From: an uncultured Mediterranea sp.
GTDB taxonomy: Bacteria > Bacteroidota > Bacteroidia > Bacteroidales > Bacteroidaceae
Assembly (NCBI GenBank): GCA_945831575.1
Contig: CAMACX010000022.1
Location: 1-48,279 of the forward strand
Length of the DNA: 48,279 nucleotides
Direction of reading: 5' to 3'
This document shows, one piece after another, positions 15,066-23,474 of the stretch. The notes below the pieces were generated by a model that saw only the letters and a list, made by a program, of their open reading frames with translations, was not told the origin of the DNA and ran no database searches. The stretch's first letter is position 1; each line of letters starts with the position of its first letter. Position numbers and translations under genes: made by a program.

Positions 15066-16250
15066 TTAGTCGATGATTTCGGTAATCTGACCAGAACCTA
15101 CCGTACGGCCACCTTCACGGATAGCGAAGCGCAGACCTACGTTGAGGGCAACTGCATAAATCAGAGAAACCTGAATCTCTACGTTATCACCCGGCATTAC
15201 CATTTCAGTGCCTTCGGGGAGCGTAATCTCACCCGTGCAGTCCATAGTACGCAGGTAGAACTGAGGACGGTAGTGGTTGTGGAACGGAGTGTGACGGCCA
15301 CCTTCCTCTTTCTTCAGCACGTAGATAGAAGCCTTGAAAGTAGTGTGAGGCTTGATCTGGCCGGGCTTGCAGAGCACCATACCGCGCTTGATCTCGTTCT
15401 TGTCGATACCGCGGAGCAGCAGACCTACGTTATCACCAGCTTCACCTTCGTCGAGGAGCTTGCGGAACATCTCAACGCCAGTTACAACTGACTTCTTGTC
15501 CTCACCAAGACCCAGAATCTCCACTTCGTCGCCTACCTTAACAATACCAGTCTCGATACGACCAGTTGCTACAGTACCACGGCCAGTGATTGAGAATACG
15601 TCCTCAACGGGCATCAGGAAGGGCTTATCAATATCGCGGGGAGGCAGAGGAATCCAAGTGTCGCAAGCGTCCATCAGCTCCATTACCTTCTCTTCCCACT
15701 TCTCAACGCCGTTCAGTGCACCGAGGGCAGAACCCTGGATGAAGGGAGTGTTGTCACCGTCAAATTCGTAAGCAGAGAGCAGTTCGCGCATTTCCATTTC
15801 AACGAGCTCGAGCATTTCGGGGTCGTCAACCATGTCGCACTTGTTCATGAACACAACCAGACGGGGAACGTTCACCTGACGGGCGAGCAGGATGTGCTCA
15901 CGAGTCTGAGGCATCGGACCATCAGTTGCAGCAACTACGATGATAGCACCGTCCATCTGAGCAGCACCAGTTACCATGTTCTTTACATAGTCGGCGTGTC
16001 CCGGGCAGTCCACGTGAGCGTAGTGGCGGTTAGCAGTTTCGTATTCAACGTGAGAGGTGTTGATCGTGATACCACGTTCCTTTTCTTCAGGAGCGTTGTC
16101 GATCTGATCGAAAGACTTTACTTCAGAAAGACCCTTCTTAGCCAGTACGGTAGTGATGGCAGCAGTCAAAGTGGTCTTACCGTGGTCAACGTGACCGATG
16201 GTACCAATGTTAACGTGCGGTTTGGTACGTTCGAATTTCTCTTTAGCCAT
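15066..16250 (-). CDS. tuf: Elongation factor Tu
   Basis: EF-Tu delivers aminoacyl-tRNA to the ribosomal A site as a GTP complex. The 394-aa protein has [10 protein letters not shown] (P-loop, about 19-28), the switch I segment ending [27 protein letters not shown] (G3, near 80) with the catalytic histidine, and NKCDMVDD (G4, near 135). Domains 2 and 3 follow to a terminal [10 protein letters not shown]. It is flanked by tRNA genes on both sides, as in the thrU-tyrU-glyT-thrT-tufB cluster of E. coli. Only one copy is seen in this window; none lies in the str operon here. Confidence 0.98.
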   Translation of the reverse strand: MAKEKFERTKPHVNIGTIGHVDHGKTTLTAAITTVLAKKGLSEVKSFDQIDNAPEEKERGITINTSHVEYETANRHYAHVDCPGHADYVKNMVTGAAQMDGAIIVVAATDGPMPQTREHILLARQVNVPRLVVFMNKCDMVDDPEMLELVEMEMRELLSAYEFDGDNTPFIQGSALGALNGVEKWEEKVMELMDACDTWIPLPPRDIDKPFLMPVEDVFSITGRGTVATGRIETGIVKVGDEVEILGLGEDKKSVVTGVEMFRKLLDEGEAGDNVGLLLRGIDKNEIKRGMVLCKPGQIKPHTTFKASIYVLKKEEGGRHTPFHNHYRPQFYLRTMDCTGEITLPEGTEMVMPGDNVEIQVSLIYAVALNVGLRFAIREGGRTVGSGQITEIID

Positions 16251-16298
16251 AGCTTTTCTATTTTAATTTATTGATTAATAATCAGCATTCGTCTTTGG

Positions 16299-16370
<72 letters not shown>

Positions 16371-16380
16371 AAAGGAGAAG

Positions 16381-16463
16381 TGGGCAAAGATGGATTCGAA
16401 CCACCGAAGGCGTAAGCCAGCAGATTTACAGTCTGCCCCATTTGGCCACTCTGGTATTTGCCC
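16381..16463 (-). tRNA. trnY: tRNA-Tyr (anticodon GUA)
   Basis: An 83-nt class II tRNA with acceptor GGGCAAA/TTTGCCC, anticodon loop CTGTAAA, and a long variable arm (GCTGGCTTACGCC) as expected for bacterial tRNA-Tyr. It lies 10 bp upstream of tRNA-Thr(GGU). Confidence 0.96.
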
Positions 16464-16488
16464 TACTTATTATGTCATTTCTTCATCG

Positions 16489-16562
16489 AGCCTCTTGTCG
16501 GATTCGAACCAACGACCCCGAGATTACAAATCACGTGCTCTGGCCAACTGAGCTAAAGAGGC
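16489..16562 (-). tRNA. trnT: tRNA-Thr (anticodon UGU)
   Basis: A 74-nt cloverleaf with acceptor GCCTCTT/AAGAGGC, D arm AGCTCAGTTGGCCAGAGC, anticodon loop TTTGTAA and T arm with GTTCGAA. One position in the anticodon stem looks mismatched (T-T), but the other arms are intact. First gene of the tRNA-tuf-secE-rpoC transcript. Confidence 0.95.
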
Positions 16563-16611
16563 AGGTCCGAATTTGCAGCCGTTTTAAAGAACTCCGTCTC
16601 GGAAACGGCTG

Positions 16612-16642
16612 CAAAATTACGCATTATTTTTAATCCTGCAAA
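16612..16642 (-). promoter_or_regulatory. Promoter of the tRNA-tuf-secE-nusG-ribosomal protein cluster
   Basis: On the minus strand TTTG (-33, 16639-16642), exactly 19 bp, then TAATTTTG (-7, 16612-16619), a full match to the Bacteroidetes consensus. Start is expected near 16605. A perfect 13-bp inverted repeat (16572-16584 with 16603-16615) overlaps the -7 box and the start of the transcript. Confidence 0.87.
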
Positions 16643-16659
16643 ATATTGGCGGATTTTTT

Positions 16660-16959
16660 TTACTTATTCCTCAATTTTTCCTTGTATTTCACCAGTTGTT
16701 TCTCCAAAGCGTCGATACAAACGTCGATTGCCTCTTCAAAAGTGTCGCAAATCTTGTTGGCGTAAAGCTCGCCGTTGGGGACGAGAACTTTCACTCCGGC
16801 TTCTTTATTTTCTGCGGTCTCTGGCTTCACTACTTTCAATGACACCTCTACTTTCTTTATATCATCGTAATACTTCTCCAATTTAGCCGTCTTCTTCTGA
16901 ATGAACGACTGCAACTGCTCTGACGCGTCAAAGTGAATTGATTGAATTCTTACTTCCAT
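16660..16959 (-). CDS. hpf: Ribosome hibernation-promoting factor (HPF/RaiA family)
   Basis: HPF-type proteins bind the 30S decoding region in slow growth and hold ribosomes inactive. The 99-aa product is the short form without the C-terminal dimerisation extension. It starts MEVRIQSIHFDASEQLQSF and shows the family's beta-alpha-beta layout, with the basic helix IQKKTAKLEKYYDDIKKVEV and a second helix EEAIDVCIDALEKQLVKYKE. It lies 17 bp after xerC and is probably the last gene of rpsU-xerC-hpf, which would put a ribosome protein and a ribosome-silencing factor on one message. Confidence 0.92.
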   Translation of the reverse strand: MEVRIQSIHFDASEQLQSFIQKKTAKLEKYYDDIKKVEVSLKVVKPETAENKEAGVKVLVPNGELYANKICDTFEEAIDVCIDALEKQLVKYKEKLRNK

Positions 16960-16976
16960 AGTAACCTCCTTTGGTT

Positions 16977-17861
16977 TTACGCCCTGGGATGGGCTTGGTT
17001 ATACACTTTTTTTAGTTCCTCGAAGGTGGTGTGCGTATAAATCTCGGTGGTGGCCAGGCTCTGATGCCCCAGCAGCTCCTTGATGGCTCCCAGCTCAGCC
17101 TGATGGTTGAGCATGGCAGTGGCAAAGGAGTGGCGGAGCACGTGTGGACTCCGTTTCTTTATCGTCACTACCTTCGAAAGGTATTTCTTCACAATCCGTT
17201 CTACCATTCCGGCGGTGATGCGTTCGCCTGTCTGCTTGACGAAGAAGGCTCCGCTCCGGAGGGGTATCTCGTTGTTGCGGCGGGTCAGGTAGCCTTGAAG
17301 CTCTTCCCTGAGGGCTTTGTCGAAGGGGATGATGCGCTGTTTGTCCCGCTTGCCCGTCACCTTGATGGTGTCGGACTGGAAGTCCACATCGGCATCATTG
17401 AGCCCAATCAACTCGGAGCGGCGCACACCCGTGGAGTAGAATGTCTCCACGATACACTTGTCGCGGCATCCCTCGAAGTCGTCGCCAAAGAAGTCGCCGT
17501 CGAGCAGCCGGTCCATCTCCTCCTCCTTGACAAACACGGGAAGGGGCTTTTTGTTCTTCGGACCAACGATTTTCCTCATCGGGTCCCGCTCCACCCGTCC
17601 TTGCTTGAGCATATATTTAAAGTACGCGCGCAAGGAACTGAGTTTGCGGTTGACCGAGGTGGTGGTGTATTTCTGCTCCATGAGGGAGACAATCCATTCG
17701 CGCACCAGGTCGGCCTCGACCTGCTCTGGCTTGAGCTCTTTCCACATTTCGTCTCCAAACTTCTCGAATTGGCGCAGGTCATCTCCGTAGGCTTCCACCG
17801 TACGGTCGGAGTAGTTGCGCTCGTACTTCAAGTAGTTCAAAAACTCATCTATGGGCCACAT
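16977..17861 (-). CDS. xerC: Site-specific tyrosine recombinase XerC/XerD
   Basis: Xer recombinases resolve chromosome dimers at dif during division, acting with FtsK. The 294-aa protein has an N-terminal SAM-like core-binding domain (about 1-85) and the catalytic domain with the tetrad visible: Arg in TGVRRSEL (about 148), HVLRHSFA (about 240), GHQSLATTEIYTH with the nucleophile Tyr near 276. Length is standard, and the setting beside rpsU and hpf is a housekeeping one, so this is not a mobile-element integrase. Whether it is the XerC or XerD paralogue cannot be settled by reading; the symbol is the usual name at this locus. Distance to rpsU is 76 bp. Confidence 0.88.
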   Translation of the reverse strand: MWPIDEFLNYLKYERNYSDRTVEAYGDDLRQFEKFGDEMWKELKPEQVEADLVREWIVSLMEQKYTTTSVNRKLSSLRAYFKYMLKQGRVERDPMRKIVGPKNKKPLPVFVKEEEMDRLLDGDFFGDDFEGCRDKCIVETFYSTGVRRSELIGLNDADVDFQSDTIKVTGKRDKQRIIPFDKALREELQGYLTRRNNEIPLRSGAFFVKQTGERITAGMVERIVKKYLSKVVTIKKRSPHVLRHSFATAMLNHQAELGAIKELLGHQSLATTEIYTHTTFEELKKVYNQAHPRA

Positions 17862-17937
17862 ATCGCTACAACATCTTTAGAATTTTGAAGCGAAAGTAAT
17901 AAAAAGAATTCAATTATTCAAAGGAAATTACGAATAA

Positions 17938-18129
17938 TTAATCTTCTATTTGCTGAAGTTTTTGTACGTAAACGGCACGTTCTTTCTTAAGTCTCTTAGT
18001 TACAGAGGGTTTGTCAAATTGCTGTCTGCTGCGCAATTCTTTCACGATGCCGGTCTTTTCGAATTTTCTCTTGAATTTCTTCAGAGCCTTTTCGATGTTT
18101 TCGCCTTCTTTTACGGGTACTACAATCAT
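17938..18129 (-). CDS. rpsU: 30S ribosomal protein S21
   Basis: S21 is a small basic protein of the 30S platform near the anti-Shine-Dalgarno end of 16S rRNA. The 63-aa protein begins MIVVPVKEGENIEKALKKFK and has the RRKFEKTGIVKELRSRQQFD-like core and a basic tail. In Bacteroidetes S21 helps hide the anti-SD sequence, in line with the absence of SD motifs ahead of the genes here. It is first in a likely rpsU-xerC-hpf operon, behind a perfect promoter. Confidence 0.96.
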   Translation of the reverse strand: MIVVPVKEGENIEKALKKFKRKFEKTGIVKELRSRQQFDKPSVTKRLKKERAVYVQKLQQIED

Positions 18130-18187
18130 CTTTTTTTGGTTTTAAAATTTTAATGTTAGACAATACGATTCGCTGTGAATCGGGCCG

Positions 18188-18218
18188 CAAAATTACACAT
18201 AGTTTCTTAATTCACAAA
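18188..18218 (-). promoter_or_regulatory. Promoter of rpsU-xerC-hpf
   Basis: On the minus strand TTTG (18215-18218), exactly 19 bp, then TAATTTTG (18188-18195). Both boxes match the Bacteroidetes consensus. Expected leader of about 50 nt. Confidence 0.88.
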
Positions 18219-18306
18219 ACTTTCTGTGAAAAATTTGCGATTTTGGCGGGAGGGACGCGGATTTTTCCTAAAAAGCACCCGGATGGTGGGGTACTTATTA
18301 TTTCGG

Positions 18307-18330
18307 AAGGTAACGGGTAACAAGGTAACA
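18307..18330 (+). repeat. Solo copy of the triple-GGTAAC repeat
   Basis: Three GGTAAC units at 7- and 8-bp steps (GGTAACG, GGTAACA, AGGTAACA). The 24 bp are identical to the reverse complement of 23475-23498 and share 21 bp with 23738-23758; the similarity to the last copy extends left through ATTTCGG. It lies downstream of susD. The stretch 18219-18401 otherwise holds the susD terminator and a direct repeat CCCGGATGGnGGGGnACT (18278 and 18348). Confidence 0.75.
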
Positions 18331-18343
18331 TCTTGAAAAGAGT

Positions 18344-18377
18344 GCAGCCCGGATGGAGGGGACTCTATCCGGGCTGC
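18344..18377 (-). terminator. Terminator-like hairpin after susD
   Basis: Perfect 11-bp GC-rich inverted repeat (GCAGCCCGGAT with ATCCGGGCTGC) around a 12-nt loop, 25 bp beyond the susD stop. On the minus strand the stem is followed by a short T-rich stretch (CTCTTTTC), so it probably ends the susCD transcript. Confidence 0.7.
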
Positions 18378-18401
18378 CAGTATGAATGAGGTGCTACCTT
18401 A

Positions 18402-20126
18402 TTAGTTGAGGATCACACCGCTGTCGCTGGTGGGGTTCTGCGTCAGGGTACCGGGGTATGCGTTGATGGCATCCTGCGGAATGTAGTAGGTCACGCGATA
18501 ATCGGTGGCAGGTACCTCCTCAGCCTGCTTGTGAGGACCAGGGAAGTGGCGAGTCAGCGATTTTCCGTTGCGGAATACGTCATAGCTACGTTCGGCTTGG
18601 TAAGCCAACTCCAGCTGACGCTCCTTATCGATAAGTTCGCTGGCATTGGTAGCATCCAGTGAGGGATAACCAGCTCCCACGATCGAACGCTCACGGATGG
18701 TATTCAGGTCCTTGAGTGCGTTCTCATACTGGCCCAGCTTTGCGTAAGCCTCAGCGCGGTTCATGTAGATTTCACCCAGGCGGCTGATGACGGGCGAGTG
18801 CAGGTGAGAGTCCTCACCCTCGCGCGAGCACTTCGTGATGTAGAACTGCGGATATACACGGTTCAAGCTGATAAAGTAGTCGAGCACACCGGTATAGGTC
18901 TTGCCGCCGTAGTTGATGCTGTAAATTTCCTGCTCCTCATCCACGGGGGTGAGGGTATAAGAAGTACCTTCAGCATCTTTGCAAGTCACCGTAGCACCGC
19001 TCTTCACGGCGTCGAACTGGGCGTAGTTCTGAACCGTCTCTGAATCCCACTTGATGAAGCGGAACACCAGCTTATGGTCGGCCGTATAGGTAGGTTCAAT
19101 GAAAGCAGCACGTGCATCCACGATGCGGTAGCTGTCAGGACGCCAGTCGTTACGGCCTGTTTCGTTCAGCAGGTCGATGTACTTGGCGCTGGCAAACATT
19201 TCGCCCCAGCCCATGCCACCGATGTTAGCATACATACCGCCGACGCCGTAGTAGTGATCCCATCCAGAGAACTCAGAGGCCACACGCTTCACCACGAAGA
19301 TGGCTTCAGTATTGTTCTCAGGCACGATGGTGTTGTACTTCATGAACTGCTCACGGGGGAGCAGCTCATAGTTGCCTGAATTGATTACCTTGTTGGCATA
19401 ATCCACAGCCAGCTGAGCATACTGCGTGTTGGGGTTCTCGTACGTGCCGCTCATATAGAGATAGACTCTGGAGAGCATAGCCTGAGCAGCGCCCTTTGAG
19501 GCATAAGCCGGGCCTTTGTCGATGGTCATCAGTTCCTCGGCCTTCTTCAGGTCGCTGATAGCCTGTTCGTAGGTGGCCTGCACGGTAGCACGGTCCTCCA
19601 GGTAGAGGTCACCCATCACATTATCAGGGGTACCATTCACGATAGGCACACCGAGGTTCTTGGTGGGAGCCTGGTAGTAGGGACGTCCGTATGCACGTAC
19701 AAAGTAGAAGTACATCAATCCGCGGATGTAGTAGCACTCACCCAGCTGGTTGTCGATTTCAGCATTCTGTCCCTCCTCAATCATGTTGATGATGTTCGAA
19801 GCCTGAGCCACCGCCTTATAGCCATAGTCCCAGAAGTTCTGCAGACGATAGTTCTTGGGGGTACGCGAGTAAGAGATGAATTCGAAGAAAGCATCGGTCG
19901 AGCCACCACGAATCATCATGTTGTCGCCCGCATATTCACCGCAACGGTGCATAGGGTCCGACCAGGTTTTGAGCTGCGCATAGACACCGTTCATCAAGGC
20001 ATCCATTGAGGCCATGGGGTCGCCGGTGATCTGCTCAGCCGCCATCGAGCTGTAGGGCAGTCGTTCAATATCGCAGGCCGTCAGGGCGGCTGCTGCGAAC
20101 AATCCAATTGCAAATATCTTTTTCAT
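18402..20126 (-). CDS. RagB/SusD family nutrient-uptake outer membrane lipoprotein
   Basis: SusD-like proteins are surface lipoproteins that sit as a lid over a SusC transporter and capture glycans or other oligomers. The 574-aa product has a lipoprotein signal peptide with lipobox LTAC, the mature cysteine being residue 18. The helical SusD fold follows, with the family's C-terminal marks: ISRLGEIYMNRAEAYAKLGQ (TPR-like), LKDLNTIRERSIVG, and DKERQLELAYQAERSYDVFR, then the usual HFPGP and YYIPQDAINAYPGTLTQNP end. It lies 23 bp after the susC-like gene and forms an operon with it. The substrate is not evident: no glycoside hydrolase, peptidase or sensor accompanies the pair. Confidence 0.95.
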   Translation of the reverse strand: MKKIFAIGLFAAAALTACDIERLPYSSMAAEQITGDPMASMDALMNGVYAQLKTWSDPMHRCGEYAGDNMMIRGGSTDAFFEFISYSRTPKNYRLQNFWDYGYKAVAQASNIINMIEEGQNAEIDNQLGECYYIRGLMYFYFVRAYGRPYYQAPTKNLGVPIVNGTPDNVMGDLYLEDRATVQATYEQAISDLKKAEELMTIDKGPAYASKGAAQAMLSRVYLYMSGTYENPNTQYAQLAVDYANKVINSGNYELLPREQFMKYNTIVPENNTEAIFVVKRVASEFSGWDHYYGVGGMYANIGGMGWGEMFASAKYIDLLNETGRNDWRPDSYRIVDARAAFIEPTYTADHKLVFRFIKWDSETVQNYAQFDAVKSGATVTCKDAEGTSYTLTPVDEEQEIYSINYGGKTYTGVLDYFISLNRVYPQFYITKCSREGEDSHLHSPVISRLGEIYMNRAEAYAKLGQYENALKDLNTIRERSIVGAGYPSLDATNASELIDKERQLELAYQAERSYDVFRNGKSLTRHFPGPHKQAEEVPATDYRVTYYIPQDAINAYPGTLTQNPTSDSGVILN

Positions 20127-20149
20127 TGTTAATGTCTTATTTAAAAGGA

Positions 20150-23100
20150 TTAGAAGGTTACATTCAAGCCAAGCATGTACTTACGTACTGAGGGATAGAC
20201 ACCGGGACCCGTGGTACCCATGACGCTGCCACCCGAAGCGGGGAGTTCAGGATCTACGCCCGAGTAGTCGGTGATGGTAAAGAGGTTCTCGCCCGTCAGC
20301 GATACGCGCAGACTCTGGATGCCATACTGCTTCATCGGTACGGTGTAGCCGATAGAGAGTGAGCGGAGCTTCAGGTAATCGCTCTTTTCGAGGAAGCGTG
20401 AAGATACCAAGTTACCCTTGTCCTGGTTGTTATACTTAGCCACGGGGTGCGTAGCGATGTCACCCGGCTTCTGCCAACGGCTCCAGCCCTTCTGCAACTT
20501 CATCTGGTTGCGGTCGGTGTAGGTACCATCAGAGTCATACTCTTGACGAGAGTAGTTGTAGATGTGTCCACCTATTGAATAGCCAAAGTTGGCGCTCATG
20601 TCGAGGTTCTTCCAAGAGAGGGCCGTAGAGAATCCACCGAAGAGCTTGGGATTGCTGGTTCCCACCTTGAAACGTTGTGCCTCAGAATAGTTGGAAGTAG
20701 TCACCTTGTTGCCGTTCTCATCCAGTTTGTACCACATGGGGGCACCATTTTCAGGATTTACGCCTGCCCACTCGCGGATGTAGTAGGTATCGATCGGTTC
20801 GCCCACCTCCAGAATACGGTCGGCACTACCGGCAATACCTGAGTTATCGCCGATGATCACAGGCACTACGGCAAAGCTGCCATCAGCCTGCTTCTGAGCA
20901 TAGAGGTCGCGCAGTTCGTTCTTATTGTGGGCCATATTCAGGTCGATGCTCCAATTCCAATCTTTCGTACGGATGATGTCGCCGCCGATAGAGAGTTCGA
21001 AACCTTCGTTGCGCATCTTACCGATGTTCTTATACACGCGCGTCACACCAGTCAGACCGGTAACAGGCACGTCGTAGAGGATGTTGTCGGTATTCTTCAC
21101 GTACCAGTCGATGGTAGCACGCAGGCGGTTGTCGAAGAGGGCCGCATCCACACCGATACCGGTGGTGAAGGTGCGCTCCCAAGTCAGTTCCTTGTTACCG
21201 ATAACCGAAATCAAGGCACCGGGCTGCTCGTTGTAGCTCGTAGAAACCGAGTAGAGGTCGTACTGCGGATAGAGCGAGCTGGGGCGGTTACCTACCGAAC
21301 CATACGAAGCACGGAGTTTGAGGTTATCCACCCAGTCGGCATTGAACCAGCTTTCGCGGTTGATAATCCAACCGGCACTTACAGAGAAGAGGTTGCCATA
21401 ACGAGCGTTGTCACCCAGGTTAGAAGCACCGTCGCGACGGAACATCACTTCGGCCAGGTAGCGCTGGTCGTAGGTATATTTCCAGTTGGTGAAGTAAGAC
21501 TGTACAGCCCATTCGCTGGCGCTGCCACGTACGCTCTCGGGGATAGCCGTTACGTCGAGCACCTGGAATCCAGGTACGAAGCCCGTACCCTGACCGCTCA
21601 GGCTCTTATACTGATAGTCCTTGAACTCGTAAGAGATGTGTCCGTTGATAGAGTGCTTACCGAAGGTCTTGTTCACCAACAGATTGTGGTTGGTGTAGCG
21701 ACGGGTTACTTCATCGCGTCCCTCGTACAGACGGCCCGATACGCCCACACCGCTGTTGGAGCGGGGGTCGGTATAGCTGTGGCTTGAGGAGGTAATCAAG
21801 CGGTAGTTGTTCACCGAGGTGAAGCGCAGCCAATCGGTAATCTTGATTTCGAAGTCGAAGTTACCCATGAACTCGTAGCGGCGGGATTCGCTGTAGTTGC
21901 CGTATGAGTAGTCGAGCAGGTAGTTGGTCTGCTGAGCATTGACCCAGCCGCTGTAGCGGTGAGGAACCAATTCGCCGTTCTCGTCGTAGGGGCTATCCCA
22001 GGGGAGCATGCTGTACATCGAGGTTACAGAGTACTGCTGGTCGTAGATGTCACGACGTGAAGCGCTGATGGCAGGCTTCAGGGTCAGCCAGCTGTAAGGC
22101 TTGTACGAAGCGTTAAAGCGGAAGTTGTAGCGCGTGTAGTCGTATCCCTTCACGGCACCCTCTTCGTCGTAGTAGCCCAGTGAGAAGTAGCTCTGCAGTT
22201 TCTCCGAACCGCCCGAGACAGAGATGTTGTAATCCTGTGTAAAGCCAGTCTTCGTGGCGAGGTCCCACCAGTCGAAGTTGCTGTTGCGCAGCTCTTTGTT
22301 CCAACGAGTAAAAGCAATTTCGTTGGCATTCTGCATCGAAGCATAGTAGTCGTACAGTTCTGCACCGTTCATCACCTCCAGGTTACCGTTGTTCAACGTG
22401 CTCACACCCAGCTTAGCAGATGCGTTGATGGTCATCTTGCCCTCGCGGCCCTTCTTGGTGGTCACCACGATAACGCCGTTGGCACCTTCCGAACCGTAGA
22501 TGGCCGTCGAAGCAGCATCCTTCAAGATGGTCATGCTCTCGATATCAGCGGGATTGAGATCACCAGCACCGCTACCCACGATGACACCGTCAATCACCCA
22601 GAGGGGAGCCGTGCCACCGCTCAGCGAAGCCTGTCCGCGGATTACCACCGCACCGCTCGAACCCGGCTGGCCCGAACCCGGAGCCACATAGACACCCGGT
22701 GCCTTACCGTTGAGCAGGTTCTCCACCGAGGGAGAGGTAATGTCTTTCAGCTTGTCGCTCTTGATGCTGTTCATCGCACCCGTAAGGCTCTCCTTGCGCT
22801 GCGTGGTGTAACCCACTACGATGACCTCAGCGAGCGTCTCGCTGTCTTCCGAAAGTTTGATGGTCTGCTTATCGGCCGAGGCCTTCACCTCCAGGGTCTT
22901 GTAGCCGATGTAAGAGATTTGAAGCATAGCTCCTGCAGGAGCTTCCAAAGCGTACTCACCGTCGATGTTGGTGATGGTACCGTTCGTTGTGCCCTTGACC
23001 AGGACGTTGGCTCCGATGATAGGCTCACCGGTGTTCGCATCCAGTACGACACCCTTCAGCTTGACATTCTGCTGAACGATGGCGGCAGGAGCAGCCTCTG

Positions 23101-23200
23101 TTACTGATGATGGAAGGGCGAAGGCAGAGGTCATACTCATGCCCAGCAAACCTGAGAGAATCAGGTACTTACCACTACGGGTTGCTGTCTTTAATTCCAT
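20150..23200 (-). CDS. SusC/RagA family TonB-linked outer membrane protein
   Basis: TonB-dependent transporter that imports the ligand captured by its SusD partner. The 1016-aa protein has a Sec signal peptide ending near SAFALPSS, a carboxypeptidase-D-like regulatory domain (GVVLDANTGEPIIGANVLVKGT, about 50-125), a TonB-box/plug region with the SusC signature VVVGYTTQRKESLTGA and VWVIDGVI-type plug motifs, then a long beta-barrel ending VRKYMLGLNVTF with the typical C-terminal phenylalanine. There is no N-terminal FecR-interacting (STN) extension, so anti-sigma signalling is unlikely. It has its own promoter about 100 bp upstream. An orphan susCD pair without degradative genes may take up peptides, simple oligosaccharides or cofactors. 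Confidence 0.95.
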   Translation of the reverse strand: MELKTATRSGKYLILSGLLGMSMTSAFALPSSVTEAAPAAIVQQNVKLKGVVLDANTGEPIIGANVLVKGTTNGTITNIDGEYALEAPAGAMLQISYIGYKTLEVKASADKQTIKLSEDSETLAEVIVVGYTTQRKESLTGAMNSIKSDKLKDITSPSVENLLNGKAPGVYVAPGSGQPGSSGAVVIRGQASLSGGTAPLWVIDGVIVGSGAGDLNPADIESMTILKDAASTAIYGSEGANGVIVVTTKKGREGKMTINASAKLGVSTLNNGNLEVMNGAELYDYYASMQNANEIAFTRWNKELRNSNFDWWDLATKTGFTQDYNISVSGGSEKLQSYFSLGYYDEEGAVKGYDYTRYNFRFNASYKPYSWLTLKPAISASRRDIYDQQYSVTSMYSMLPWDSPYDENGELVPHRYSGWVNAQQTNYLLDYSYGNYSESRRYEFMGNFDFEIKITDWLRFTSVNNYRLITSSSHSYTDPRSNSGVGVSGRLYEGRDEVTRRYTNHNLLVNKTFGKHSINGHISYEFKDYQYKSLSGQGTGFVPGFQVLDVTAIPESVRGSASEWAVQSYFTNWKYTYDQRYLAEVMFRRDGASNLGDNARYGNLFSVSAGWIINRESWFNADWVDNLKLRASYGSVGNRPSSLYPQYDLYSVSTSYNEQPGALISVIGNKELTWERTFTTGIGVDAALFDNRLRATIDWYVKNTDNILYDVPVTGLTGVTRVYKNIGKMRNEGFELSIGGDIIRTKDWNWSIDLNMAHNKNELRDLYAQKQADGSFAVVPVIIGDNSGIAGSADRILEVGEPIDTYYIREWAGVNPENGAPMWYKLDENGNKVTTSNYSEAQRFKVGTSNPKLFGGFSTALSWKNLDMSANFGYSIGGHIYNYSRQEYDSDGTYTDRNQMKLQKGWSRWQKPGDIATHPVAKYNNQDKGNLVSSRFLEKSDYLKLRSLSIGYTVPMKQYGIQSLRVSLTGENLFTITDYSGVDPELPASGGSVMGTTGPGVYPSVRKYMLGLNVTF

Positions 23201-23304
23201 AATTAGTTAGAATAGATTAATGAATGAGTTAATAATAGGTTGGGCTCTCATCAAGAGGAAACGGTTCCTGGCGCACACATACGCCACTTCGATGTTAGCG
23301 TGTG

Positions 23305-23335
23305 CAAAGATACAACAAAGTTTAAAATCTACAAA
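23305..23335 (-). promoter_or_regulatory. Promoter of the susC-susD pair
   Basis: On the minus strand TTTG (23332-23335), exactly 19 bp, then TATCTTTG (23305-23312): both boxes perfect. The start near 23298 gives a leader of about 100 nt. A broken inverted repeat (GCACAC...GCGTGTGC, ending at 23305) lies at the start of the transcript and could be an operator or an RNA fold. Confidence 0.87.
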
Positions 23336-23474
23336 TTATATTTCAAAAAAAGAACTGAGTTGTCCCAAATTTCGTCACAGCAAGGCCCAAGGAGGAGACT
23401 GCGGTAAGGTCACGCCCCTCAGGTAACCTCAGGAAACCTCCAACGAATACCCGGCGAATACCCGGCATAGAAAG

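Noticed and set aside
16977..17861. Integrase of a mobile element
   Set aside because: The gene is embedded with rpsU and hpf in a housekeeping block, with no att repeats or cargo beside it.
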